64,000 nt of DNA from Stenotrophomonas rhizophila (lineage in GTDB: Bacteria > Pseudomonadota > Gammaproteobacteria > Xanthomonadales > Xanthomonadaceae). Below the pieces are notes generated by a model that had not been told where the DNA came from, searched no databases, and saw nothing but the letters and a program-made list of their open reading frames with translations. The DNA is taken from contig NZ_RCDC01000006.1 of assembly GCF_003651185.1 (NCBI RefSeq), positions 1-64,000 on the forward strand, in the 5' to 3' direction. Below are positions 7,387 through 16,143 of this stretch, piece after piece (within the stretch, counting starts at the first letter, position 1; each line of letters opens with the position of its first letter). The translations under genes and the position numbers were made by a program.

Positions 7387-8736
7387 ATGCATACCGCTTC
7401 CACTCTTGCCCGCGTCACCGCCCTGGCCGTCGGCATCGCCGGTGTCCTGGCCGTGGGCCACGTCAACGCTGCCGCCTTCCAGTTGAAGGAAAACAGCGCC
7501 AAGGGCCTCGGCCGCGCCTTCGCCGGTTCCGGCAGCGCCGCCGGCGACGCCTCGATCATGGCCGTCAACCCGGCCGGCATGCGCCAGCTCGAAGGCATGC
7601 AGGTCCAGGGCGACCTGAGCGCCATCAGCTTCTCGGCCAAGTACAAGGGCACCGGCCGCAATGGCGCAGGTCAGCCGCAGACGGGCGGTAACGGCGGCGA
7701 CGCCGGCATGATCGCCCCGGTTCCGGCCGCGTACTTCCACATGCCGATCGGCGAGCAGGCCCACTTCGGCGTCTCGCTGACCGCCCCGTTCGGCTTCAAG
7801 ACCGATTACGACAATGGCTGGGTCGGCCGTTACAGTGGTCTGAAGACCGACATGAAGGCCATCGACCTGGGCTTTGCCGCGTCCTACGACGTCAACCCGT
7901 ACGTGTCCTTCGGCGCGTCCGTGTTCGTCGAGCACCTGACCATCGAGCTGAGCCAGGCTGTCGACTTCGGCGCCCTCTTTGCCGGTCGCGTGCCGGGCTA
8001 CGCGCCGGGCAGCGCCGATGGCAAGTCGACCGTGAAGGGTGACAACAACGCTGTGGGCTGGACCGTCGGCGGCTTGTTCAGCCCGGACGAGAACACCCAC
8101 ATCGGCATCAGCTACCGCTCCAAGGTCGAGCACAAGATCACCGGCGGCGATGCCAACTTTGATCTGCCCAGCGATGGTGGCCGTACGGCGACGATCCTGG
8201 CAGCGACCCAGCCGGGCGTGTTCGTCAACACCAGCGGCAAGGCCACGCTGACCCTGCCGGCCTCGGCCACCCTGAGCGTCACCCACAACATCAATGACCG
8301 CTGGACCGTCATGGGTGATGTGACCCGCACCGCGTGGTCGACCGCGTTCGACACGGTCACCATCGACTTCGCTTCCAACCAGCCGAACTCGGACCTGAAC
8401 TTTGGTTACCGCGACACGACCTTCGTCTCGCTGGGTACCGATTACAAGCTGAGCGACACCGTGACCCTGCGTGGCGGTGTGGCGCTTGACCAGACCCCGA
8501 CCACCGACGCGCACCGCGACGTCCGCGTGCCGGATACCAGCCGCAAGTGGCTGTCGCTGGGCGTGGGCTGGACCCCGTCGGCGAACACCGAATACAACTT
8601 CGGTTACACCCACCTGTTCACCAGCGAGCCGAACATCCTGGTCAAGCCGACCCAGGGCAACCAGGGCAACTCGCTCAACGGCAAGTACAAGGTCCGTGGC
8701 GACGTGCTGGCCGCTTCGTTCAACTACAAGTTCTGA
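7387..8736 (+). CDS. FadL/OmpP1 family outer-membrane transporter
   Basis: This 449-residue beta-barrel is predicted to pass long-chain fatty acids or other hydrophobic compounds across the outer membrane. A signal peptide (cleavage near VNAAAF) leads into the FadL N-terminal hatch with the family pattern AFQLKENSAKGLGRAFAG, then NPAGM. The protein ends in NYKF with a C-terminal Phe, as in outer-membrane barrels. GGAGAG lies about 9 nt before the ATG. It is monocistronic, with a promoter upstream and an intrinsic terminator 36 bp past the stop. The exact substrate is not determined by sequence. Confidence 0.92.
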   Translation: MHTASTLARVTALAVGIAGVLAVGHVNAAAFQLKENSAKGLGRAFAGSGSAAGDASIMAVNPAGMRQLEGMQVQGDLSAISFSAKYKGTGRNGAGQPQTGGNGGDAGMIAPVPAAYFHMPIGEQAHFGVSLTAPFGFKTDYDNGWVGRYSGLKTDMKAIDLGFAASYDVNPYVSFGASVFVEHLTIELSQAVDFGALFAGRVPGYAPGSADGKSTVKGDNNAVGWTVGGLFSPDENTHIGISYRSKVEHKITGGDANFDLPSDGGRTATILAATQPGVFVNTSGKATLTLPASATLSVTHNINDRWTVMGDVTRTAWSTAFDTVTIDFASNQPNSDLNFGYRDTTFVSLGTDYKLSDTVTLRGGVALDQTPTTDAHRDVRVPDTSRKWLSLGVGWTPSANTEYNFGYTHLFTSEPNILVKPTQGNQGNSLNGKYKVRGDVLAASFNYKF

Positions 8737-8771
8737 TCAACGCAGCACTGATCGGTTGAACGCAGCAGCAG

Positions 8772-8797
8772 AAAACCCCGCGAAAGCGGGGTTTTTT
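8772..8797 (+). terminator. Intrinsic terminator of the fadL-like gene
   Basis: The stem AAAACCCCGC/GCGGGG has a GAAA tetraloop and is followed by TTTTTT. The A-run on the other side lets it also end the convergent regulator gene. Confidence 0.85.
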
Positions 8798-8823
8798 GTT
8801 GCCTGCAGACAAGGCGAAAGCGG

Positions 8824-9783
8824 TCAGCGCAACTGCCGCGGCGTGGCGTTGAGGCGCTTGCGCATCAGCCGGCGCAGGGCGGTGGGATCGCGGTAGCCCA
8901 CGCGCTCGGCCACGGTCTCCACCGAGTAGCGGCTGTTCTCCAGCAGGGTGCGCGCCTGGTTCAACTGCACACTGCGGATCAGGTGCAGCGGCCCTTGCCC
9001 GGTTGCCTTGCCCACCTGCCGCGACAGCGTGCGCGTGGACATGCCGGCGTACTTGGCGAGCGCACCGACGCTGACCGTGGCCGGCAGCGTGGCTTCGATG
9101 TGGGCGGTGAGTGAGGCGATCAGCGCGTTGCCCTGCGCCATCATCGCCGGGACCATGAACGGCGATTGCAGTTGCCGGCGATCCAGCAGCAGCGCCCGTG
9201 CCACCGCATCGGGAAGCGCCGGGCCAAAGCGTTGCCGGAGCAAATACAGCATCAGGTCGGTGTGCCCGAGCGCAGCACCGGCCGTGATCAGCGGCGCGTC
9301 GTCGATCACCATCCGGTCTGGATCGACCCGGCACTCCGGGGCTTGCCGCTGCAGCGCGCCGGCCAGCCACCAGGTGGTGGTCACGCTGCGCCCGGTCAGC
9401 AGCCCGGCATCGTGCAGCAGGAAGACGGAGGCACAGGAGGCCGCGACACGCCCGCCCGCCGCCACATGCGCGCGCAGCGCCCGCACCACACCCGGGATGT
9501 CGGGCTCGCCCAGCCGCTGTGCGATCGCGTCAGGATCCTCCACGCCCAGCCCTGGCACGATCCAGCACGCCTGCGCATCGGCGACGCGTGGCATCGGCGC
9601 GGCACGCAGCTGCAGGTGCGTGCCCAGTCGGACAGCGCCGCGTGCCGGGCTGCAGACCTGCCAGCGCGGCACCGGCAGACCCAGGCGCGGGGCGAGGGTA
9701 GCCGCCGTGGTGAGGATGTCCAAGGTGAGCGCGACGCTGGAGGCGAACGCGCCCGGCAGGACGATGACAGTGAAATCGTGCAT
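8824..9783 (-). CDS. GlxA-type AraC family regulator with DJ-1/PfpI-like domain
   Basis: The N-terminal half (FTVIVLPGAFASSVA, then a nucleophile-elbow region CASVFLL and an AGAALGHTDL segment) is the class I glutamine amidotransferase/DJ-1-like sensor fold. The last 100 residues are an AraC double helix-turn-helix (SVGALAKYAGMSTRTLSRQ, then SVETVAERVGYRDPTALRR). I chose the ATG at 9783 because it begins directly at the beta-strand of the DJ-1 fold; a GTG at 9798 would add five residues. It is divergent from the tautomerase gene, its most likely target by analogy with divergently coupled AraC regulators. The inducer is unknown. Confidence 0.9.
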   Translation of the reverse strand: MHDFTVIVLPGAFASSVALTLDILTTAATLAPRLGLPVPRWQVCSPARGAVRLGTHLQLRAAPMPRVADAQACWIVPGLGVEDPDAIAQRLGEPDIPGVVRALRAHVAAGGRVAASCASVFLLHDAGLLTGRSVTTTWWLAGALQRQAPECRVDPDRMVIDDAPLITAGAALGHTDLMLYLLRQRFGPALPDAVARALLLDRRQLQSPFMVPAMMAQGNALIASLTAHIEATLPATVSVGALAKYAGMSTRTLSRQVGKATGQGPLHLIRSVQLNQARTLLENSRYSVETVAERVGYRDPTALRRLMRKRLNATPRQLR

Positions 9784-9878
9784 TGGCTGATTGTGCACGA
9801 AAGATGTCGGATCGGCCGATGTTGCCCGGGGCGGCGTTCGGCTCCAATGGAGTCCCTTTGCGCAACCGGTCGATCCCC

Positions 9879-10337
9879 ATGCCCAACATCACCCTCATCC
9901 TTCCCGCCAACGCGTTCGACGCCGCTACCCGGCAACGCCTGCTACAGGCGGTGCATGGCGCCGCCGTCCGCGCCAGCGGCTTGGGTGCCGAGCCAGCCCA
10001 GCAGCGCCTGTGCTGGGTGATGCTGCAGGAGATCGCGGCCGGCCACTGGCTGTGTGGTGGTCAGGACATCGGTGCGCACTGCATTCCCTGCCAGGTCGAG
10101 GTGCGGATACCTCACGGCGTGCTGGACGCACGTCAGCGCGCCGACTACGCCCGGCAGCTGCACGAGGCCATTGCCGGTTGCTTGCGGCCGGAGGATCCCC
10201 GCGTGCTGCTGAGTTCGATCGTGATGACCGATATCGCCGATGGCCACTGGGCGGCCAACGGCCGGCTGTGGCACTTGAACGACTTCGTACAGGCGGCCGG
10301 TTACGCGCATCTGCAATCGCAGCTCGCATCGGCATGA
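9879..10337 (+). CDS. Tautomerase-superfamily protein (double-domain size)
   Basis: The 152-residue product starts Met-Pro-Asn-Ile-Thr, so Met removal would expose the N-terminal catalytic Pro of the 4-oxalocrotonate tautomerase/MIF superfamily. Its length fits two beta-alpha-beta units in one chain. The frame is open 96 bp further upstream, but only the ATG at 9879 yields Pro1, which decides the start. No strong ribosome site is visible. It is divergent from a GlxA/AraC regulator 95 bp away and may act in turnover of an unsaturated keto acid. The superfamily call is firm; the reaction is not. Confidence 0.72.
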   Translation: MPNITLILPANAFDAATRQRLLQAVHGAAVRASGLGAEPAQQRLCWVMLQEIAAGHWLCGGQDIGAHCIPCQVEVRIPHGVLDARQRADYARQLHEAIAGCLRPEDPRVLLSSIVMTDIADGHWAANGRLWHLNDFVQAAGYAHLQSQLASA

Positions 10338-10450
10338 TCACGCGCGCCGCGCGGCCGAAACGATGAACACTGGAATGACATCCAGCACGACGTACAATCC
10401 CCGCCCGGACTGCGCCCTGCCGTCCCGTGATTACTGACAAGGATCTGTAT

Positions 10451-11083
10451 ATGTCGTCTCTGTTGCTGCGCTCCACGCTCGCCATGGGTCTGGCCGGTCT
10501 CTCGCTGCCTGCCATTGCCGCGCCGGAGTTCGCCGCCTGTTTCACTTTGACCCCGGGTCTGTCCTGGTCGAATGCCGATGAAACGCTCACCATCGAAAAA
10601 GTGACCTTCGCTGGCCAGAACGCCATCAAGATGCACAGTGCCGGTGGTGGCATCGGGATGGCCACGTTCCATGACATCAGCGGCCGCCAGCTGCTGGGCC
10701 AGGAGCGTTACAGCATGTCCAGCGACGGCCCCACGCGGACCGATACCTTCAAGCCGGCGCCGACGTTCCCGCAGAGCGCCAAGCCGGGCGATCGTTTCGA
10801 GCTCACTGGCGCGGGCGAGCGCACGAACCATGTCGACGAAACCGTTGAACCGGTCGACTACGACGGTTTCTCCGACTACACCTTCGTCGGTTTCGAAGAC
10901 ATTGAAGCGGACGTTGACAACCAGCCGCGCACGTTCAAGGACACCTGCCACGTCACCGCGACCTTCGAAGACAGCCGCATCGAGGCGTGGTATGCCGCCG
11001 GCTTCGGCCGCATCAAGTTCGAGCGTTACATGGGTAGCGAGCTGCTGATGCAGGACCAGATCGAGTCCATCGAAAGCCCGTGA
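10451..11083 (+). CDS. Secreted protein of unknown function
   Basis: This 210-residue protein has a signal peptide (MSSLLLRSTLAMGLAGL, cleavage near AIAAP). The mature part is acidic with alternating polar and beta-type residues and two Cys residues (ACFTL near the start, DTCHV near residue 170) that could form a disulfide. I recognise no family. The start is the ATG preceded by AAGGA eight nt upstream; a GTG eight codons earlier lacks such a site. It is monocistronic and ends at a strong terminator shared with convergent putA. Confidence 0.75.
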   Translation: MSSLLLRSTLAMGLAGLSLPAIAAPEFAACFTLTPGLSWSNADETLTIEKVTFAGQNAIKMHSAGGGIGMATFHDISGRQLLGQERYSMSSDGPTRTDTFKPAPTFPQSAKPGDRFELTGAGERTNHVDETVEPVDYDGFSDYTFVGFEDIEADVDNQPRTFKDTCHVTATFEDSRIEAWYAAGFGRIKFERYMGSELLMQDQIESIESP

Positions 11084-11088
11084 CCTAC

Positions 11089-11116
11089 AAAAAACCCCGC
11101 GTTCGCGGGGTTTTTT
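11089..11116. terminator. Bidirectional intrinsic terminator
   Basis: The stem CCCCGCG/CGCGGGG has a TT loop and is flanked by six A and six T residues. It lies between the convergent secreted-protein gene and putA, and can end both transcripts. Confidence 0.85.
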
Positions 11117-11138
11117 GTTTACCGCAGGACGCCCGGAA

Positions 11139-14100
11139 TCAGTCGCCCAGAGTCAGCAGCGAGGCATTGCCGCCGGCCGCCGTGGTGTTCACGGTGACGG
11201 TCTTCTCGGTGGCAAAGCGCAGCAGGTAGTGCGGGCCGCCGGCCTTGGGGCCGGTGCCGGACAGGCCCTGGCCGCCGAACGGCTGCACGCCGACCACCGC
11301 ACCGATCTGGTTGCGGTTGACGTACACGTTGCCCACGTTGATGCGCGAGGAAATGCGGTCGACGGTTTCATCGATGCGCGAATGCACGCCCAGGGTCAGG
11401 CCGTAGCCGGTCGCGTTGATCTGGTCGATCACCGCATCGAGCTGGTCGCCCTTCCAGCGGATCACGTGCAGCACCGGCCCGAAGATCTCCTTGTGCAGCT
11501 GGTCCAGGTTCTTCAGCTCGTAGGCACGCGGTGCGAAGAAGGTGCCGTGCGCGGCGTCGTCGCTGAGCGTGGCAGCGGCGATCAGGCGGGCGTCCTTCTC
11601 CATGCGCACCGCGTGATCCTTGAGGATCTGCAGTGCATCGGCATCGATCACCGGGCCGACGTCGGTCGACAGCAGGCCCGGGTCACCGACCTTCAGTTCG
11701 GCCATCGCGCCGGACAACATGGTCATCACCTTGTCGGCGATGTCGTCCTGCACGAACAGCACGCGTGCGGCCGAGCAGCGCTGGCCAGCGGAGGTGAAGG
11801 CCGACCCGATCGCATCCTTGACCAGCTGTTCCGGCAGCGCCGAGGAGTCGGCGATGAAGGCGTTCTGGCCGCCGGTCTCGGCGATCAGTACACCGATCGC
11901 AGCGTCGCGTGCGGCCATCGCGCGGTTGATCGCACGGGCGGTGTCGGTCGAGCCTGTGAAGGCCACGCCGGCCACGCGCGGGTCGGCGGTCAATGCGGCA
12001 CCGACGGTCGCGCCGTCGCCCGGCAGGAACTGCAGCACGCCTTCCGGCACGCCGGCATCGAGCAGCAATTTCACTGCGTAATAGCCGATCAGGTTGGTCT
12101 GCTCGGCCGGCTTGGCGATCACGCTGTTGCCGGCGGCGAGCGCGGCGCTGACCTGGCCCAGGAAGATCGCCAGCGGGAAGTTCCACGGGCTGATGCAGAC
12201 GAACACGCCGCGGCCGTGCAGCTGCAGTTCGTTGGATTCACCGGTCGGGCTCGGCAGCTTTTCGGCGTGGCCGAACTGCTCGCGCGCCTGCTTGGCGTAG
12301 TAGCGCAGGAAGTCGACCGCTTCGCGCACTTCGGCGATGCCGTCGGGCAGGCTCTTGCCGGCTTCCTTGACGCACAGCGCCATGAACTCGGGCATGCGCG
12401 CTTCCAGCTGGTCGGCGGCGTGTTCCAGGATCGCCGCGCGGCTGGCGGCCGGGGTGCGGTTCCAGGCCGGCTGCGCGGCCACGGCATTGGCCAGCGCCTT
12501 CTCGACGGTGGCGCTGTCGGCCGGCTGCCACTGGCCCACCACCTGGCGCGTGTCGGCCGGGTTGGTCACGTTCAACAGTGCGCCGGTCGGGTTGGCACCC
12601 GGCACCAGCGGCGCGGCGTGCCACCCGCTCTTACCCGGCGCGGGCACGGCGGCGTTGAGCTGCTCGGCCAGGGCACGCAGATCGTTGTCGTTGGCGAGAT
12701 TGACGCCCATGGAGTTCTTCCTGTCATGGTTCTGGCTGCGCAGCAGATCGACCGGCAGCGGGATTTTCGGATGCGGAATGGACGCGAACGAGGAGACCAC
12801 CTCGACCGGATCGCGGATCAGGTCGTCGATGGCCACGTTCTCGTCGGTGATGCGGTTGACGAAGCTGGAATTGGCGCCGTTTTCAAGCAGGCGACGCACC
12901 AGGTACGGCAGCAGGTCTTCATGCGAACCGACCGGCGCATACACGCGGCACGGCACGTTCAGACGGTCGGCCGGCACCACTTCGGCATACAGGTCATCGC
13001 CCATGCCGTGCAGCTTCTGGTGCTCGTACTGGCCGCCCTTGGCGATCGCCTGCACGGCCGCGATGGTGTGCGCGTTGTGCGTAGCGAACATCGGGTAGAT
13101 CGCATCGCTGTGCGTGAACAGACGCTTGGCGCAGGCCAGGTAGGAGACGTCGGTGTTCTGCTTGCGGGTGAACACCGGGTAGGCCGGCAGACCGTCGATC
13201 TGCGCGCGCTTGATCTCCGCATCCCAGTACGCGCCCTTGACCAGGCGCACCTGCAGGCGGCGACCGATGCGACGGGCCAGGTCGGCCAGGTAGTCGATCG
13301 TGTAAGGGGTGCGCTTCTGGTAGGACTGCACGACCACACCGAAGCCTTCCCAACCGGCCAGCGAGGCATCGCTGACCACGGTCTCGATGATGTCCAGCGA
13401 CAGTTCCAGGCGGTCGGTTTCTTCGGCGTCGACGGTGCAGCCGATGCCGTACGACTTGGCCAGCTGCGCCAGTTCCAGCACGCCCGGCACCAGGTCGGCC
13501 ATGACGCGTGCGCGCTTGGCATGCTCGTAGCGCGGGTACAGCGCGGAGAGCTTGATCGAGATGCCCGGTGCCGAATTGACGTCGCCATCGGGACGGCCGC
13601 CGCGGGCCTTGTGGTCACCGCCGATCGAGTGGATCGCGCGACGGTAGTCTTCCAGGTAACGCTTGGCATCCTTCATGGTCAGCGCGCCTTCGCCGAGCAT
13701 GTCGAACGAATAGCGGTAGCTGGCGTTGTCGCCCTTGTGCGAGCGCGACAGCGCTTCGTCGATGGTGCGGCCCATGACGAACTGGTGGCCCATGATCTTC
13801 ATCGCCTGGCGCACGGCCAGGCGGATCACCGGCTCACCCACGCGGCCGATCAGGCGCTTGAACGCGCCCGGCACATCGGCGCGGGTGGCATCGTTGATCT
13901 GGACCAGGCGGCCGGTCAGCATCAGGCCCCAGGTGGAAGCGTTGACCAGCACCGAGTCGCTGCCGCCCATGTGCTTTTTCCAGTCGGCCTCGCCGAGCTT
14001 GTCGCGGATCAGTTTGTCAGCGGTCTCCTGGTCGGGAATGCGCAGCAGGGCTTCGGCCACGCACATCAGCAGCACGCCTTCCTCGCTGCCCAGATCGTAC

Positions 14101-14378
14101 TGGCGCATGAAGGCTTCGATCGCGCCCTGGTCCTGGGCGCGCACGCGCACGCGCTTGACCAGGTCGGCAGCGGTGGCCTGCACCTTGGCCTGCTCGGCGG
14201 CCGGCAGGCGTGCCTGCTCGAGCAGCTCGCGCACATGGGTGGCCTCGTCCTTCAACCAGGCATCGGTGATCGCCTGGCGGAACGCGTCGGGAACGGCCGG
14301 CAGCTCGGGGGACAGCAGCGGCGGGCGGGCGGCGCCGGACGATGCCGGGGCAGGGGGAAGGACAGAGGATGCAGTCAT
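11139..14378 (-). CDS. putA: Bifunctional proline dehydrogenase / P5C dehydrogenase
   Basis: This 1079-residue enzyme oxidises proline to glutamate in two steps. The FAD-dependent proline dehydrogenase barrel spans roughly residues 130-500 (VRLVKGAYWDAEIKRAQ, then YPMFATHNAHT). The NAD-dependent aldehyde dehydrogenase half follows with ISPWNFPLAIFLGQ, the catalytic Glu in AETGGQNA and the nucleophile Cys in GQRCSAAR. The N-terminus lacks the ribbon-helix-helix domain of E. coli PutA, so this form should not repress its own gene. It also lacks the long C-terminal domain of the largest PutAs. The start gives a Pro/Ala-rich leader before the conserved domain, and the ribosome site is weak. Confidence 0.97.
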   Translation of the reverse strand: MTASSVLPPAPASSGAARPPLLSPELPAVPDAFRQAITDAWLKDEATHVRELLEQARLPAAEQAKVQATAADLVKRVRVRAQDQGAIEAFMRQYDLGSEEGVLLMCVAEALLRIPDQETADKLIRDKLGEADWKKHMGGSDSVLVNASTWGLMLTGRLVQINDATRADVPGAFKRLIGRVGEPVIRLAVRQAMKIMGHQFVMGRTIDEALSRSHKGDNASYRYSFDMLGEGALTMKDAKRYLEDYRRAIHSIGGDHKARGGRPDGDVNSAPGISIKLSALYPRYEHAKRARVMADLVPGVLELAQLAKSYGIGCTVDAEETDRLELSLDIIETVVSDASLAGWEGFGVVVQSYQKRTPYTIDYLADLARRIGRRLQVRLVKGAYWDAEIKRAQIDGLPAYPVFTRKQNTDVSYLACAKRLFTHSDAIYPMFATHNAHTIAAVQAIAKGGQYEHQKLHGMGDDLYAEVVPADRLNVPCRVYAPVGSHEDLLPYLVRRLLENGANSSFVNRITDENVAIDDLIRDPVEVVSSFASIPHPKIPLPVDLLRSQNHDRKNSMGVNLANDNDLRALAEQLNAAVPAPGKSGWHAAPLVPGANPTGALLNVTNPADTRQVVGQWQPADSATVEKALANAVAAQPAWNRTPAASRAAILEHAADQLEARMPEFMALCVKEAGKSLPDGIAEVREAVDFLRYYAKQAREQFGHAEKLPSPTGESNELQLHGRGVFVCISPWNFPLAIFLGQVSAALAAGNSVIAKPAEQTNLIGYYAVKLLLDAGVPEGVLQFLPGDGATVGAALTADPRVAGVAFTGSTDTARAINRAMAARDAAIGVLIAETGGQNAFIADSSALPEQLVKDAIGSAFTSAGQRCSAARVLFVQDDIADKVMTMLSGAMAELKVGDPGLLSTDVGPVIDADALQILKDHAVRMEKDARLIAAATLSDDAAHGTFFAPRAYELKNLDQLHKEIFGPVLHVIRWKGDQLDAVIDQINATGYGLTLGVHSRIDETVDRISSRINVGNVYVNRNQIGAVVGVQPFGGQGLSGTGPKAGGPHYLLRFATEKTVTVNTTAAGGNASLLTLGD

Positions 14379-14586
14379 GCCGGTCGGCTCGTGGAGAACT
14401 TGACCATTTTAATCGTTTTTTTGGCGAGTCAAGGGGTTTTCATGGTCGCGCCCATGCGGCGCATAGCCTTTCATACAGGGGGATTCGGCGGATTCGACCC
14501 GGCTGCCATTTATTATGCTGTTTTCGTCAAAACCGCCGCCGCAGGCAATGCTGTATTGCAACATTCCTGAAACTGTGAATGGACCC

Positions 14587-14616
14587 TTGCTACTCGCTGG
14601 AGAGCGGGGCTACCAT
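14587..14616 (+). promoter_or_regulatory. Possible promoter of the cytochrome oxidase operon
   Basis: TTGCTA (14587-14592) and TACCAT (14611-14616) are 18 bp apart, about 40 bp before the first gene of the operon. The match is moderate. The rest of the 276-bp gap to putA is AT-richer than its surroundings (for example the TTTTAATCG run near 14408) and probably also holds the putA promoter, which I could not pin down. Confidence 0.35.
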
Positions 14617-14655
14617 CGAGACGTTTCCCGCGGCAGGAAAAAACGCGGTTGCGAC

Positions 14656-15132
14656 ATGATCGAGGTGCTCATCGCTCCGGACGGATCAGGGACGCAACTG
14701 CGGCTGCGCCCCCCACGGGCGCTCGATGCCCGGCAGTTCGTCCTGTTGTTTGTGGTGTTGGCGGGGGTGATGTGGCTGGCGGCCGGCCTGGGCTGGTTCA
14801 CCGGCAATGTATTCGCCCCCGTGTTTGCTCTGCTGTACAGCGTGTTGCTGGCAGTGGCGCTGCGCACGGTGTGGCGCAGTGGAGAACGGCAGGAAGAGAT
14901 CCGGGTGGTGCCGGCGTGTGTGGAAGTGATTCCCGCACCCGGGCATTCGCCGGTGTTCAGCGCCCACCCGCACTGGGTGAGGCTGATCGCCGACGAACGC
15001 AGAGTCCGGCTGGCATCCAGCGGTCGGCAGGTGGACGTGGGGAGTTTCCTCGCACCGGCCGAACGCCAGGTACTGGCTCAGAAACTAGAAGGCTTGCTCG
15101 CGGCCAATGACGGCCGCAACCGACGACGCTAA
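14656..15132 (+). CDS. DUF2244 integral membrane protein
   Basis: This 158-residue protein has two adjacent membrane helices (FVLLFVVLAGVMWLAAGLGW and PVFALLYSVLLAVALRTVW) and then a soluble C-terminal part, the layout of DUF2244 proteins. The start is the ATG where the conserved domain begins (MIEVLIAPDG); the frame is open further upstream without a ribosome site. It is the first gene of the cytochrome c oxidase cluster, 11 bp before coxB. The family often sits beside cox genes, which suggests a role in oxidase assembly or function, though none is proven. Confidence 0.85.
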   Translation: MIEVLIAPDGSGTQLRLRPPRALDARQFVLLFVVLAGVMWLAAGLGWFTGNVFAPVFALLYSVLLAVALRTVWRSGERQEEIRVVPACVEVIPAPGHSPVFSAHPHWVRLIADERRVRLASSGRQVDVGSFLAPAERQVLAQKLEGLLAANDGRNRRR

Positions 15133-15143
15133 GGGTCTAGGCA

Positions 15144-16079
15144 ATGAAGCAATGCAGAAAGTGGGGCAGGACGTTCGGGAAGTCAGTGTTGAGCGGGGTC
15201 GCGCTGCTGGCGCCGGCCATGGCGTGGGCCCAGGCGGCCGACCCCAAACCGTGGCAATTGAACATGGGCAAGGGGGTGACCCAGAGCTCGCGGTTGGCGT
15301 GGGAGTCCAACCTGTTCTCGCTGTGGGTCTGTACGGTGATCGGCGTGCTGGTGTTCGGCGCGCTGTTCTACGCGATCTTCAAATTCCGCAAATCCAAGGG
15401 CGCGGTGGCCGCCACCTTCAGCCACAACACCAAGGCCGAGGTCATCTGGACGGTGATCCCGGTGATCATCCTGGTGGTGATGGCCTGGCCGGCCACGGCC
15501 AATCTGATCAAGTTCTACGACACCCGCGATTCGGAAATGACCGTCAAGGTCACCGGGTATCAGTGGATGTGGAAGTACGACTACCTCGGCGAGAACGTCA
15601 GCTTCACCAGCCGCCTGGACCGTGAGTCCGACCGCGTGCGCCAGAGTGGCGTGGTGCCGACCCGGGACAGCCATCCGCATTACCTGCTGGATGTCGACAA
15701 CCGTCTGGTGCTGCCGGTCGATACCAAGGTGCGCTTCGTGATCACCTCCGACGACGTCATCCACGCATGGTGGGTGCCGGCGCTGGGCTGGAAGCAGGAT
15801 GCGATTCCCGGCTTCATCAACGAGGCCTGGACCAACATCGAACAGGTCGGCGTGTACCGCGGCCAGTGCGCCGAGCTGTGTGGCAAGGATCACGGCTTCA
15901 TGCCGATCGTGGTCGAGGCGGTCTCCAAGGAGGATTACCAGAAATGGCTGGCCTCCAAAAAGCCTGCGCCGGCCCCTGCACCGCAGGCCGCTCCGGCGCC
16001 CGCGCCGGCTGCCCCGGCCGAGGCGGCCCCGGCACCTGCCGCTGAGCCTGCCGCGGCAGCAACAGACAGCAACGCCTGA
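15144..16079 (+). CDS. coxB: Cytochrome c oxidase subunit II
   Basis: This 311-residue subunit takes electrons from cytochrome c. A signal sequence (cleavage near AWAQA) is followed by two membrane helices (SLWVCTVIGVLVFGALF and VIWTVIPVIILVVMAW). The periplasmic CuA domain has the aromatic patch GYQWMWKYDY, HAWWVP and the CuA ligands in CAELCGKDHGFM. The C-terminus is an Ala/Pro-rich tail of about 50 residues, longer than in many homologues. There is no fused cytochrome c domain. It lies in the operon DUF2244-coxB-coxA. Confidence 0.97.
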   Translation: MKQCRKWGRTFGKSVLSGVALLAPAMAWAQAADPKPWQLNMGKGVTQSSRLAWESNLFSLWVCTVIGVLVFGALFYAIFKFRKSKGAVAATFSHNTKAEVIWTVIPVIILVVMAWPATANLIKFYDTRDSEMTVKVTGYQWMWKYDYLGENVSFTSRLDRESDRVRQSGVVPTRDSHPHYLLDVDNRLVLPVDTKVRFVITSDDVIHAWWVPALGWKQDAIPGFINEAWTNIEQVGVYRGQCAELCGKDHGFMPIVVEAVSKEDYQKWLASKKPAPAPAPQAAPAPAPAAPAEAAPAPAAEPAAAATDSNA

Positions 16080-16143
16080 AATCGAGCCGCGTCCGCCAGC
16101 CGGCGGATGCGGGTACCACCGGATACAGTGAGGTGTAGTTGCG

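Noticed and set aside
11115-14570. Plus-strand frame of 1151 codons opposite putA
   Set aside because: It is the antisense shadow of putA, rich in His, Arg, Gly and Asp as expected for high-GC antisense frames; putA motifs are complete on the other strand.
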